From contig CAZFQS010000021.1 of assembly GCA_964521285.1 (NCBI GenBank), positions 1 to 59,936 on the forward strand: 59,936 nucleotides of DNA, read 5' to 3'. A program made the position numbers and the translations under genes. The DNA comes from G020354785 sp964521285 (GTDB lineage Bacteria > Bacteroidota > Bacteroidia > Bacteroidales > UBA10428). Numbering within the stretch: the stretch's first letter is position 1; every line of letters starts with the position of its first letter. Positions 18,313-27,473 of this stretch are shown one piece after another. A model generated the notes under the pieces. The model did no database searches and was not told the origin of the DNA. It worked only from the letters and a program-made list of their open reading frames with translations.

Positions 18313-18942
18313 ATGGGTAAAAATGGTAAATCACTGACTAAAGTTGATATAGCAGCTGAGATAGTCAGACATACAGATGATATTAATAAACTTGCGGATA
18401 TAGCTGCCAATAACAAGGGATATTATAGTTCCCGTAAAGAGGCTTTAGATAAAATCGATGATCCGGAAATTCTAAACAGACTGGCAAGAAGTGCAAAAGA
18501 TGAATGGATACAGCTTGAAGCAGCAATTAGATGTGATAATAAAAACATACTTGAAGATTTGCTCAAAAACACAAAAGATGAAAGTATTCAATTGGAAATT
18601 GCCATTGAGCTGGATGATCAAATTGCATTAGCAGAAATTGCAAAAAACAGTAAAGAATATTTTCTACAGGATATCGCATTAAACCATATCGTTAATAAAA
18701 ACCTGCTCAATGACATTATATTAAACAGTAAAAGCAACAATATAAAAGTTGAAGCTGCTCTTAAAATTCATGACAGGCAATTGCTTAAACAATTGTGCAG
18801 TGATTTGGATAATGAGTGGTTGAGATTTAAAATAGCCAGCTTTATTGATGATAAAGAAGTATTAAGATATCTTGTTTCCAATGCAAGTGATACCTTTGTA
18901 CAAATGCTGGCTAAGCAAAGACTTCAAAATATGGATATTTGA
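18313..18942 (+). CDS. HEAT-like helical repeat protein
   Basis: The 209-residue protein consists of about seven helical repeats of 22-25 residues with a recurring pattern such as DPEILNRLARSAKDEWIQLE, NKNILEDLLKNTKDESIQLE and QIALAEIAKNSKEYFLQDIA. Each repeat begins with a turn residue (D/N), then a helix with conserved L-x-x-L/I-A, then K-x-x-x/E and a second helix. This is the design of HEAT or leucine-rich-variant repeats that make a protein-binding solenoid. It has no signal peptide, so it is cytoplasmic. The partner is unknown. It is followed by a GC-rich repeat and then by the BlaI-type operon, with no sign of co-transcription. Confidence 0.7.
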   Translation: MGKNGKSLTKVDIAAEIVRHTDDINKLADIAANNKGYYSSRKEALDKIDDPEILNRLARSAKDEWIQLEAAIRCDNKNILEDLLKNTKDESIQLEIAIELDDQIALAEIAKNSKEYFLQDIALNHIVNKNLLNDIILNSKSNNIKVEAALKIHDRQLLKQLCSDLDNEWLRFKIASFIDDKEVLRYLVSNASDTFVQMLAKQRLQNMDI

Positions 18943-18990
18943 TTAAAGGGGACAGCGCTCTTTAAATCGCCTCCTTAATGCTGCCCCCTG
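18943..18990 (+). repeat. GGGGACAG-type GC-rich repeat after the HEAT-like gene
   Basis: AAAGGGGACAGCGCTC begins three bases after the stop codon (18945-18960). A partly complementary segment ATGCTGCCCCCTG follows at 18978-18990. This is the third member of the dispersed repeat family and probably forms a 3'-end hairpin separating this gene from the BlaI promoter. Confidence 0.5.
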
Positions 18991-19020
18991 AATTGTATCT
19001 TCAAAAATTTATTAAAATAT

Positions 19021-19068
19021 TTTGTATTTACGATTTTTATCGTATATATTTGTACGACATTTATCGTA
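19021..19068 (+). promoter_or_regulatory. BlaI-type promoter with two embedded operators
   Basis: A Bacteroidetes promoter is complete here: TTTG at 19021-19024, 20 nt spacer, TATATTTG at 19045-19052 (consensus TAnnTTTG). Operator 1 is the perfect palindrome TACGATTTTTATCGTA at 19029-19044, filling the spacer. Operator 2, TACGACATTTATCGTA at 19053-19068 (one mismatch), starts at the base after the -7 box and covers the transcription start. The centres are 24 bp apart. Binding of a dimeric BlaI-type repressor to both would block RNA polymerase. The repressor gene starts 16 nt after operator 2, so autoregulation is expected. Confidence 0.75.
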
Positions 19069-19084
19069 GTTTAATAATATTATT

Positions 19085-19462
19085 ATGAAAAAAATAAAAC
19101 CAACAGCTGCCGAGCTGGAAATTTTACAAATCCTCTGGAAGTACAAATCTGCTACTGTAAAATTTGTACATGAAAAAATAAACCACAAAAAAAATGTAGG
19201 TTACACAACAACACTCAAGATAATGCAAAACATGGCAGCTAAAAATATAGTAAGGCGTGAACTTAACGGAAAAAGTCATGTTTACATTCCTGTTTTAAAG
19301 CAGGAAGAAACCCAGAATCTATTATTGAACGGGTTTCTGGAAACAGCCTTCAGTGGCTCAACGAGCAAGTTAGTAATGCAGGTACTGGGAAGCCATAAAA
19401 CATCAAAGGAAGAACTTAAGCAAATAAAAGAGTTAATCAATAAACTGGATGGAGGTAAATAA
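19085..19462 (+). CDS. BlaI/MecI/CopY family transcriptional repressor
   Basis: The 125-residue protein is a winged helix of the penicillinase-repressor family: TAAELEILQILWKYKSATVK, then VGYTTTLKIMQNMAAKNIVR (recognition helix), then the wing RRELNGKSHVYIPVLKQEE. The C-terminal helices are the dimerisation and cleavage region. In this family the repressor leaves its operator when the partner M56 peptidase is activated and the repressor is cut or released. The gene overlaps the M56 peptidase gene by one base (TAATG), a sign of translational coupling. Two palindromic operators lie just upstream. Confidence 0.93.
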   Translation: MKKIKPTAAELEILQILWKYKSATVKFVHEKINHKKNVGYTTTLKIMQNMAAKNIVRRELNGKSHVYIPVLKQEETQNLLLNGFLETAFSGSTSKLVMQVLGSHKTSKEELKQIKELINKLDGGK

Positions 19463-21744
19463 TGAACTTCATATATAATATTTTGTCAAATGACATTATC
19501 GAGGCGTTGGGCCTGACTATAATACACTCACTGTGGCAGGGTGCCCTTATTGCTATTGTGCTAGGAATACTTATGCTGGCAACAAATAAGTTTACATCTG
19601 GCACACGATATATTCTGGCAGTTACCGCATCAGTATTTATGTTAATTTGTCCTGTATATACATTTATAAAAAATTATAATCCGGAAACAAAATATAAAAA
19701 CGCAACAGCTATTGCGATAGCATCAGACTCAGAAATATTATATGAATCTCAGATCACTCAGGCAGAAGAAAATAAGATCGTTGCTGACAAAAATGTTTTC
19801 AGCTTAAATCCTCAACAGTTCAAATCCTATTTTTACAGACACTTCCCTTTAATCGTTACTATATGGCTACTGGGAATATTAGCATTTACACTAAAATTCA
19901 TCGGAGGTTTAACCTATACACAACGTTTAAAATATTACAGAATATCCCGGGTTTCTGCTAAATGGCAGAAAAAATTCAAAGAATTATGCATAAGACTCAA
20001 TATAAAGAAGACAATAAAAATATATGAATCTGCCCTGGCTAAAGTTCCTATGGTAATCGGACTCATCAAGCCCATTATCCTTTTACCGGTTAGTGCATTT
20101 ACGGGATTATCACCAAAACAACTGGAAAGTATTATAGTGCATGAACTGGCTCATATCATCCGCAGAGATTACCTGGTAAACTTACTCCAGTCCATTGTTG
20201 AAATATTGTTCTTTTATCACCCTGCAGTATGGTGGATTAATGGTGTTATCCGCGCAGAAAGAGAGAACTGCTGCGATGATATTGCTATTGAAAAGACAGG
20301 GGATTCCGTGAACTATGCCAAAGCACTGGCCAATATTCAGGAACAGTTATTACTGAAAGAAAACCTGGCCATGGCTATTACCGGAAACAGAAACCAACTA
20401 TTAAAAAGAATAAAACGTTTATTAAATCAACCAAAAATGAAAACAAATTTTATTGAAGGATTTACAGCATCCTGTATTATCTTTCTTGGGATATTTGCAA
20501 TTGTATTAAATTCAAATGCAATATCCGAAAAGGCATTGGAAAAAAAATTAACAAAAAGTGAAAAAGAAGTCTCACTAACTCAAGAAGAAATCAAAGATTA
20601 CGGCAAAATAATATCTGCGGAATTACCTGCCCTTAAAGATACGACGGTTGAAACTGAGGATGAACATGAAGATATTATAATAGATTCAGAAGATGAGTCA
20701 CCTTACATTGAGGAAGAAAAAACTGAAGAAAAGAATTACCATAAAAAAGAAATCCATAAGGAAAAAGAAAAGGAGAAAGACAAAGAAGAAAAGGCTTCTT
20801 CAGAATTTGAGGATATAACAGAAGAGATTATTAAAGGAATTGAGCAGGGCATTACTGAAATGAATATAGATTTGATTGTTGATGAAGCAATGGCAGGTGT
20901 ACATGCCGGATTAAATGAAATGGACCTTAATTCAATTGTAAAAGAAGCACTTGAAGGATCACGTGAAGGTATTGAGAATATGGACATTGATATGATAATT
21001 AACGAAATCCTTATCGGAATAGAGACAGCCCTGGAAGAAATGGATATAAATGTTATTGTCAGCGAGGCGATGAATGGAGCAAGGGCAGCGCTTAAAGAGA
21101 TAGAAATGGAACATATTGTTAAAAGTGAAGATTATGATGATGATATAAATTATGACTGTGAATCCTTTATAGGCAACAGAGAACATTTGAATAATCTGCA
21201 AAAAGGCGTAGATTTTTGGAATACATGGAGAGCAGAAAACAGAAATGAAGAAATTGATCTCAGAGGAGCATGTCTTAAAGAAGCAAAATTACCAAATATA
21301 AACTTCACTAATGCATCTCTGCAAAATGTTAATCTTGGTGAAGCAATATTGACCGGAGCTGACTTTACCGGCGCAAATCTGGAGGGTGCCAACCTTAAGG
21401 AAGCTTCTTTAAAAGACGCGAAATTCAGGAATGTTAATCTTACCATGGCAAATCTTAAAGAAGTTGAGCTCAATGAACAGGATTTCAGTAATTCTGATTT
21501 ATCTTACATTAATTTAAAAGAAGCACAATTAAATGAAGTAGATTTCAGAAATGCCATCCTTAAAGGAGCAAACTTAAAAGAAGCCAGCATTTCAGAAGTA
21601 AATTTTGGAAATGCCGACCTTACAGGAGCTAATCTAAGTGAGGCATCAATTCATGAAACAAATTTTAAAGGAGCCACAGCCTCATCAAGTACAATGTTCC
21701 CTCCGGGATTTAATGCAAAAAGTGAGGGAATCAATTTTAAGTAA
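19462..21744 (+). CDS. M56 (BlaR1-like) membrane metallopeptidase with 20-residue repeats and pentapeptide repeats
   Basis: Residues 1-350: M56 domain with membrane helices, zinc motif H227-E228-L229-A230-H231 and the third ligand region ERENCCDD (266-273); a further helix follows at about 335-352. Residues about 365-450: a very acidic and then Lys/Glu-rich linker. Residues about 454-552: five tandem 20-residue helical repeats (for example DEAMAGVHAGLNEMDLNSIV). Residues about 594-750: pentapeptide repeats (ADFTGANLEGANLKEASLKD and on), a right-handed beta helix. The beta-lactam-binding transpeptidase-like sensor of true BlaR1 is absent. The likely job is signal-triggered inactivation of the BlaI-type repressor next to it. 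The signal is unknown and presumably read by the repeat domains. A terminator follows. Confidence 0.9.
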   Translation: MNFIYNILSNDIIEALGLTIIHSLWQGALIAIVLGILMLATNKFTSGTRYILAVTASVFMLICPVYTFIKNYNPETKYKNATAIAIASDSEILYESQITQAEENKIVADKNVFSLNPQQFKSYFYRHFPLIVTIWLLGILAFTLKFIGGLTYTQRLKYYRISRVSAKWQKKFKELCIRLNIKKTIKIYESALAKVPMVIGLIKPIILLPVSAFTGLSPKQLESIIVHELAHIIRRDYLVNLLQSIVEILFFYHPAVWWINGVIRAERENCCDDIAIEKTGDSVNYAKALANIQEQLLLKENLAMAITGNRNQLLKRIKRLLNQPKMKTNFIEGFTASCIIFLGIFAIVLNSNAISEKALEKKLTKSEKEVSLTQEEIKDYGKIISAELPALKDTTVETEDEHEDIIIDSEDESPYIEEEKTEEKNYHKKEIHKEKEKEKDKEEKASSEFEDITEEIIKGIEQGITEMNIDLIVDEAMAGVHAGLNEMDLNSIVKEALEGSREGIENMDIDMIINEILIGIETALEEMDINVIVSEAMNGARAALKEIEMEHIVKSEDYDDDINYDCESFIGNREHLNNLQKGVDFWNTWRAENRNEEIDLRGACLKEAKLPNINFTNASLQNVNLGEAILTGADFTGANLEGANLKEASLKDAKFRNVNLTMANLKEVELNEQDFSNSDLSYINLKEAQLNEVDFRNAILKGANLKEASISEVNFGNADLTGANLSEASIHETNFKGATASSSTMFPPGFNAKSEGINFK

Positions 21745-21773
21745 AATACAAATATAGAGTTAGGTTACTTTAT

Positions 21774-21808
21774 TGCCTGTTAATACCAGACTAACAGGCA
21801 TTTTTTTT
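21774..21808 (+). terminator. rho-independent terminator after the M56 peptidase gene
   Basis: The arms TGCCTGTTA (21774-21782) and TAACAGGCA (21792-21800) pair perfectly over 9 bp with a 9-nt loop, and eight T follow (21801-21808). It ends the repressor-peptidase operon 30 nt after the stop codon. Confidence 0.9.
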
Positions 21809-21877
21809 GTTTTTTAATATAATTCTTATTCTTAATAATAAATACATTAAATAATTGTTATAATAAAAATTTATTCT

Positions 21878-23272
21878 ATGAAAAATTTTCTTCTTACAAT
21901 TCCCATAGCTTTATGTATAGCATGTGCAAACAAAGAGATAAACAAATCCGTTTTATTACATGGGAAAATTGAAAATCCAACATCAGATATCCTTTCAGTA
22001 AGTAACAAAACAGATGAATATTCAACCCCGATAGACTCCTCAGGTTATTTCGAGCTCAGATTTGAAATCGAAAATGCTGATTATTTCGACCTTGAATGTG
22101 GAGAGTGGGCATTGCTTTATATTTCTCCGGGCGATAGTATTTATTTTACATTAAACACCGACCAATTTGATGAAACATTAAAATTCTCAGGGAAAGGAAG
22201 TGCTGTGAATAACTACTTAATTGAAAAATTTTTGCTGGATGAAAAAATGGATGATAACATCAATTATAAAGAGTTATGTCTGTCCGGAGAAGAAACATTC
22301 AGAGCTAAAACAGATTCGTTCATTGCAGTTCTGGAGGATCATTTGAAACAATTCGCATTAAAGAATAAAGAAAAAACTAACGATAAATTTATCAAGCATG
22401 AAGAATTAAAACTTAAATATTATAAAGCTAAAAGATTAACGGATTTCCCAAGGGACTATCACAATTTTTCAGGAACTAAAATTAACCTTAGTGAGAATTA
22501 TTATAATTTTTTGAATGATCTTAATTTAAATGATACTTCTCTTTTGACTCTTAAGGATTATAATAATTTCCTGAAAAGTTATATCAAATCAAAAATCATA
22601 GATGAAATCTCAGATTCTATAGCAATATCATATGACAATGAGTTTATTGCGGCTCAAAAAATTATCATTGAAACATTTACGGATGAAAAAATTAAAAATA
22701 AATATTTATTTGAAAATATGTTATTTCAAATGAATTTAAGAGGTATTGATAATATTGAAAAGATGTTAACTGTATTTAATAATAACTGCAGCAATAGTGA
22801 ATATTTAAAAAAAGTTGAAGAAAATTATAAAAGTATGCAGGATCTTTCAGCAGGTAATCCGGCGCCAGCTTTTGCATATTCCGATATAAACGGTAATTTA
22901 ATCTCTTTAGCCGATTTTAAAGGCAAATATGTTTATATTGACGTATGGTCAACTACTTGCGGAGGATGCATCAAACAAATCCCCCATTTAAAAAAACTGG
23001 AAGAAGAGTTTGAGGATAAAAATATTATTTTCCTTGGAGTTTCTCTGGATAACAATGATGAAAAGTGGGAAAATATGGTTAAAGATAAGGAATTGGAAGG
23101 GATTCAAATCAGGGCAACAGAAGGATGGAAATCTCAATTTGCCAAAGACTATAAAATCTGGGGTATACCTATATTTATATTAATTGACAGAGATCAAAAA
23201 TTTATAAATGCAAGGGCCTTGCTACCATCTGAAAATGTAAGTGAAGTTCTGTATAAGCTGGAAGGAATATAA
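21878..23272 (+). CDS. TlpA-like thiol-disulfide oxidoreductase lipoprotein (DUF4369 N-terminus)
   Basis: The signal peptide ends in ALCIAC (lipidated Cys at residue 17 is likely). Residues about 25-110 look like the beta-rich DUF4369 domain often found in front of Bacteroidetes thioredoxins (LLHGKIENPTSDILSVSNK). A 200-residue helical middle follows. Residues about 325-464 are a thioredoxin fold of the TlpA/ResA type: PAPAFAYSDINGNLISLADF, the active site C361-G-G-C364 in VWSTTCGGCIKQIPHL, and the cis-Pro region IWGIPIFILIDRDQ. It should act in the periplasm on disulfides of secreted or cytochrome proteins. It has no operon partner; a terminator separates it from the gene upstream. Confidence 0.9.
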   Translation: MKNFLLTIPIALCIACANKEINKSVLLHGKIENPTSDILSVSNKTDEYSTPIDSSGYFELRFEIENADYFDLECGEWALLYISPGDSIYFTLNTDQFDETLKFSGKGSAVNNYLIEKFLLDEKMDDNINYKELCLSGEETFRAKTDSFIAVLEDHLKQFALKNKEKTNDKFIKHEELKLKYYKAKRLTDFPRDYHNFSGTKINLSENYYNFLNDLNLNDTSLLTLKDYNNFLKSYIKSKIIDEISDSIAISYDNEFIAAQKIIIETFTDEKIKNKYLFENMLFQMNLRGIDNIEKMLTVFNNNCSNSEYLKKVEENYKSMQDLSAGNPAPAFAYSDINGNLISLADFKGKYVYIDVWSTTCGGCIKQIPHLKKLEEEFEDKNIIFLGVSLDNNDEKWENMVKDKELEGIQIRATEGWKSQFAKDYKIWGIPIFILIDRDQKFINARALLPSENVSEVLYKLEGI

Positions 23273-23405
23273 ATTAGGTAAAAATGTTAATTTTTTAATG
23301 TTATTTTAGTATCAAAATACTAAATCATAAGTCTTGTATTAAATAAAGAGTCTATATTTGAGATTTTATTTCTTTTACACAAAGGAATAGCGCATAACAG
23401 TTTTA

Positions 23406-25697
23406 TTGAGCATTAAGAATTTACATACAAAAAGTATTCTAATAAAACAAGGGTACAATATCGGTTTTTTTATTTTGATAGTCGGCTTTAACTGTTTTAA
23501 TATTTTTTCACAAAATAAGCCCTCCTTTGAAGATGAGAAGAAAAATCCCCATTATACTGTAGCTTCAACTTTAGAAAAGATCGATGTAGACGGACTGCTT
23601 AACGAAAATTTCTGGGATGAAGCGCTGGAAATAGAACTTCCATATGAAGTTGTTCCCGGAGAAAACCTTAAAGCTCCTGTTAAAACGTATGTTCTTTTAT
23701 CTTACACAAAGACTCATTTATATATTGGATTTAAGGCCTTTGATCCTGAACCTTCAAAGATACAGGCCCATTATATGGACAGGGATAATGTTTTCAGCGA
23801 CGATTGTGTAGGGGTTATCCTGGATACCTACAATGATGAGCGTCGATCATTTGACTTTATATGTAATCCACTGGGCATACAGGAAGATGCAATAGAAACT
23901 ACAAACAGCTATGACGAATCATGGGATGCTATATGGGTATCAGGGGGAAGAATAAATGAACAAGGCTATTTTGTAGAGATGTCAATTCCTTTCAGCTCGC
24001 TGCGGTTTCAAAGGAGTGAAGATGTGCAGACCTGGGGCTTTGATGCAATAAGAAGCTATCCCCGTAATGTAAAATATCATATCGGGACATTCAAGCGCGA
24101 CAGAAATAACAATTGTTATCTGTGCCAGTCATTAAAAATTACCGGTTTCGAAGATGTTACTCCGGGAAAAAATATTGAGATTGCTCCTACACTGTCTGTT
24201 AAATTAAGCCAGGAACGCGAAAATGAAACAGAGGGCGAATTTGACTGGCGCACAAAAGCAATTGAACCGGGAATTACTGCCAAATGGGGTATTACGCCAA
24301 ACATAACACTTGGAGTCACAGTAAATCCTGATTTCTCACAGGTTGAAGCAGATGCGGCGCAAATGGATGTTAATGAACCATTTGACTTATTCTATCCTGA
24401 AAAAAGACCATTCTTTACAGAGGGAGCTGACTTTTTTCAACCTGATGTTATCTATACACGTACACTGCGGGACCCTGTATGGGGCATTAAATTAACAGGT
24501 AAGGAAAAAGGTAATACCATAGGCTCATATATTGTTCAGGATAAGTTAACAAACCTGATCTTTCCCGGGAACCAGGGGAATGATGCAACAACAATTGAAA
24601 AAGAATCATATTCATCTGTTTTACGCTACAAAAGGGATCTGGGGAATAAATATACTTTAGGGGTAATTTTTACTGACAGGGAAGGAGATAACTATTTTAA
24701 CCGTCTGGGGGCGGCAGATGTCAATTTAAGAATTACAGAAAAAGACAGAATAGTTATACAGGGAGGATTGACATCAACACATTATCCCGATTCAATTATT
24801 GAACAATTTGAACAGCCAGACGGAACTTTTAATAGTTATGCTGCAACATTTAATTATAGTCATAATACAAGGAACATTGACTGGTATTTATCTTATGAAG
24901 ATATGGGTAAAGACCTCAGGGTCGATCAGGGCTTTATTACGCAGGTTGATTATAAAGAATTGGATGCTGGAGCCAATTATACATGGTTAGCAAATAATAA
25001 GGATTTATGGTGGACTTCCATAGAGCTGGGTGGAGAATATGATCATGTTCTGGATCAAAGTTATGATCTTCTGGAAAGTGGAGTAGAATTTGAGTTTAAT
25101 ATAAATATGATTAAACAATCTCATATTTATATAGATTATTCCCGAACAAGGGAAGCTTATAATAATTCGGAATTTGATCAGAATTCTTTTTACATCCATC
25201 ACTGTGCATGGCCTATCGGCAGTTTATACTATTGGCTGAATTTTCATTTCGGTGACAGAATTGATTACGATAATACCCGTTTAGGTAAGAGATTTCGTTT
25301 TGCCCCTGGTTTTAGCTGGAAAATGGGTATGCATCTGACCTTAGAGTTAAATCATACTTATGAGAAATTAAAAGTAGAGCCCGGACGCTTATATACTGCA
25401 AACATTTCAGAAGGACGTATAATTTACCAGATAAACAAACAAATTTTTCTTAGAGCCATTCTGCAATACAGAAATTATGATTATAATGTTGACCTGTATA
25501 ATGAAGATCCCCCGGATCCTCTGGAACAGAAATTTTTCAGCCAGTTTCTGTTTTCATACAAAATAAATCCGCAAACGGTTCTGTTTCTAGGTTATTCAGA
25601 TAATTACACAGGAGGTGAAATTAATGAAAGAGATACCCAGCTTACGCAAACAGACTGGGCATTCTTTTTCAAAGTAGGTTACGCCTTTATTTTATAA
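23406..25697 (+). CDS. DUF5916 outer-membrane protein with CBM9-like N-terminal domain
   Basis: A TTG start is needed; no Met occurs before the signal peptide (IGFFILIVGFNCFNIFSQ). Residues about 50-235 form a carbohydrate-binding family 9-like beta sandwich (KIDVDGLLNENFWDEALEIE, then YIGFKAFDPEPSKIQAH). The remaining 500 residues are the DUF5916 part (VNPDFSQVEADAAQMDVNE, FYPEKRPFFTEGADFF), with alternating beta strands ending FFFKVGYAFIL, as expected for an outer-membrane barrel. The family is common in Bacteroidetes, with no proven function. A TATATTTG box at 23353-23360 with a TTG 17 nt upstream may be the promoter. A 20-bp tandem repeat begins at the stop codon. Confidence 0.88.
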   Translation: MSIKNLHTKSILIKQGYNIGFFILIVGFNCFNIFSQNKPSFEDEKKNPHYTVASTLEKIDVDGLLNENFWDEALEIELPYEVVPGENLKAPVKTYVLLSYTKTHLYIGFKAFDPEPSKIQAHYMDRDNVFSDDCVGVILDTYNDERRSFDFICNPLGIQEDAIETTNSYDESWDAIWVSGGRINEQGYFVEMSIPFSSLRFQRSEDVQTWGFDAIRSYPRNVKYHIGTFKRDRNNNCYLCQSLKITGFEDVTPGKNIEIAPTLSVKLSQERENETEGEFDWRTKAIEPGITAKWGITPNITLGVTVNPDFSQVEADAAQMDVNEPFDLFYPEKRPFFTEGADFFQPDVIYTRTLRDPVWGIKLTGKEKGNTIGSYIVQDKLTNLIFPGNQGNDATTIEKESYSSVLRYKRDLGNKYTLGVIFTDREGDNYFNRLGAADVNLRITEKDRIVIQGGLTSTHYPDSIIEQFEQPDGTFNSYAATFNYSHNTRNIDWYLSYEDMGKDLRVDQGFITQVDYKELDAGANYTWLANNKDLWWTSIELGGEYDHVLDQSYDLLESGVEFEFNINMIKQSHIYIDYSRTREAYNNSEFDQNSFYIHHCAWPIGSLYYWLNFHFGDRIDYDNTRLGKRFRFAPGFSWKMGMHLTLELNHTYEKLKVEPGRLYTANISEGRIIYQINKQIFLRAILQYRNYDYNVDLYNEDPPDPLEQKFFSQFLFSYKINPQTVLFLGYSDNYTGGEINERDTQLTQTDWAFFFKVGYAFIL

Positions 25698-25757
25698 GTG
25701 GACAGCACCCTGCGAAGGAGGACAGCCCCCTTGATCAGAGGACAGCGCCCTGTCAAT
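25698..25757 (+). repeat. three tandem 20-bp GGACAG units between convergent genes
   Basis: Three copies of a 20-bp unit run directly from the stop codon: GTGGACAGCACCCTGCGAAG (25698-25717), GAGGACAGCCCCCTTGATCA (25718-25737) and a third ending in CAAT (25738-25757). Positions 3-13 of the unit (GGACAGCNCCC) are nearly fixed. The third unit ends 8 nt from the cysS stop on the other strand. This is the only tandem form of the dispersed GGGGACAG family in the window. It may terminate one or both of the facing transcripts. Confidence 0.65.
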
Positions 25758-25765
25758 TCCAGCCG

Positions 25766-27244
25766 TCACTTCCTTTCCCATTCAAAGCCGCTCTTTGTAT
25801 CCTTTACAGTAATTCCCAGATCATTCAACTGAGAACGTATCTTATCGGCAGTGTTAAAATCTCCCTTGTTTTTGGCGTCAGCCCTGATATTTAATAAGAG
25901 TTTTACTAATTCATTATTAAGTTCATCATCAGCTGCTGCTACATTTTCTTCATCTTTTAATCCAAGTATATCAAAAATAAATGTGTTGTAAAGATCTTTA
26001 AGTTCTTCAAGATCCTGCTTGCTTATACTTTCATTATTATCCTTTATTGAGTTTATAAGCCGCACTCCGTCAAAAAGATGAGAAATGGCAACAGCACTAT
26101 TCATATCATGATTCATTGCTTCGTAGCAGCTGCTCTTTAGTTCTTTGACATCAACCTTTGACTTCCCGGAATGTTTCAATTTCTGTAATGCATGGAAACC
26201 ATTCATTAATCGCTCCAGTCCTTTTTCCGCAGCCTGCAGTGCTTCGTTTGAAAAATCCAGTGTGCTTCTGTAATGCGCCTGAAGAAGAAAGAACCTTACT
26301 GTCATCGGGCTATAGGCCTTATCCAATTCCTTATGATTACCTGTAAACAGCTCATCAAGGTTTATTGTATTCTTCAGCGATTTGCTCATTTTCTGATCCT
26401 TAATGGTAATCATATTATTATGCATCCAGTAGTTCACATGGTCCGATCCCAGCGCAACGGTAGATTGTGCTATTTCACATTCGTGATGAGGGAATAACAA
26501 ATCAAGACCACCTCCATGGATATCGTATCTCTCGCCAAGGTATTTTATTCCCATTACAGAACATTCGAGATGCCATCCCGGAAATCCTCTCCCCCACTTT
26601 GAAGACCATTGCATAATATGTTCGGAACCTGCTTTCTTCCATAAAGCAAAGTCCAGGGCACTTTTCTTTTCCTTTTTTCCCCCCAGCTCCCGTGTATTAC
26701 TAATCAGGTCTTCAACTTTCCTTCCTGACAGTCTTCCGTAATTATATTTTTTGCTGTATTTATCAAGATCAAAGTATACAGAGCCATTTGCTATATATGC
26801 AAATCCATTGTCAAGTATTTTCTGAATCAATTCCTGCTGTTCAATAATATGTCCCGATGCAAGGGGTTCAATGCTGGGAGGCAACACATTCAGGAGATCC
26901 ATACTTTTATGGTACTGATTACTATAATGCTGCACAATTTCCATGGGCTCAAGCTTTTCGAGCTTGGCTTTTTTTGCTATCCGGTCTTCGCCCTCTCCAT
27001 GCAGTTCATCTTCAAGATGCCCCACATCTGTAATGTTCCTTACATACCTTACTTTATAGCCCAAATGCTTTAAATAGCGGAATAAAATATCAAAAGTGAC
27101 GGCTCCTCTTGCGTGGCCCAGGTGAGGATCATCATAAACAGTAGGCCCGCAAACATAAAGCCCCACGTGCGGTGGATTAATTGGTTTAAATAGTTCTTCC
27201 TTTCTCGTTAATGTATTATAAATGTAAAATTTATGCTGCATCAT
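25766..27244 (-). CDS. cysS: cysteinyl-tRNA synthetase
   Basis: The 492-residue enzyme charges tRNA-Cys. Class I signatures are clear: LYVCGPTVYDDPHLGHARG (the zinc Cys and the HIGH-type motif HLGH), GWHLECSVMG and FPHHECEIAQ (further zinc ligands), and KMSKSLKN (the KMSKS loop). The C-terminal third carries the DALR anticodon-stem domain and ends DLGITVKDTKSGFEWER as in typical CysS. Two ATG codons are adjacent at the start. The gene is single and convergent with the DUF5916 gene. Confidence 0.97.
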   Translation of the reverse strand: MMQHKFYIYNTLTRKEELFKPINPPHVGLYVCGPTVYDDPHLGHARGAVTFDILFRYLKHLGYKVRYVRNITDVGHLEDELHGEGEDRIAKKAKLEKLEPMEIVQHYSNQYHKSMDLLNVLPPSIEPLASGHIIEQQELIQKILDNGFAYIANGSVYFDLDKYSKKYNYGRLSGRKVEDLISNTRELGGKKEKKSALDFALWKKAGSEHIMQWSSKWGRGFPGWHLECSVMGIKYLGERYDIHGGGLDLLFPHHECEIAQSTVALGSDHVNYWMHNNMITIKDQKMSKSLKNTINLDELFTGNHKELDKAYSPMTVRFFLLQAHYRSTLDFSNEALQAAEKGLERLMNGFHALQKLKHSGKSKVDVKELKSSCYEAMNHDMNSAVAISHLFDGVRLINSIKDNNESISKQDLEELKDLYNTFIFDILGLKDEENVAAADDELNNELVKLLLNIRADAKNKGDFNTADKIRSQLNDLGITVKDTKSGFEWERK

Positions 27245-27473
27245 ATAAATGTATGAAGTTTCTAAAATTTTCTAAAATTAATAATAAATATCCTTCATTA
27301 AGGCTTTTATTTGTCATTCTTAAAAAAATATTCAGATACTGAATCATTGAATAAAAGTTTAAATTTGTACAGGCTAATAATAATACTTGTCTGAAGGGTA
27401 CAGGAAATATTTTGAGTAACTTGCATATCAAACATCTTTCTTGTTCACTTGTTTATAATAAAATGGCTGAATC

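Noticed and set aside
20736..21473. Minus-strand open frames opposite the repeats of the M56 protein
   Set aside because: They arise from the regular codon pattern of the repeats (Ser/Ala/Phe-rich translation) and match nothing.
19462..21744. Beta-lactam sensor BlaR1/MecR1
   Set aside because: No transpeptidase-like domain with S-x-x-K and K-T-G motifs; the C-terminus is made of repeats.
25698..25757. Possible CRISPR array or phage attachment site
   Set aside because: Three 20-bp units adjoin without spacers, no cas genes are present, and the same core occurs singly after other genes; it fits a REP-like 3'-end repeat.
27231..27431. Short minus-strand frame upstream of cysS
   Set aside because: AT-rich, overlaps the cysS start and shows no family pattern or convincing start.
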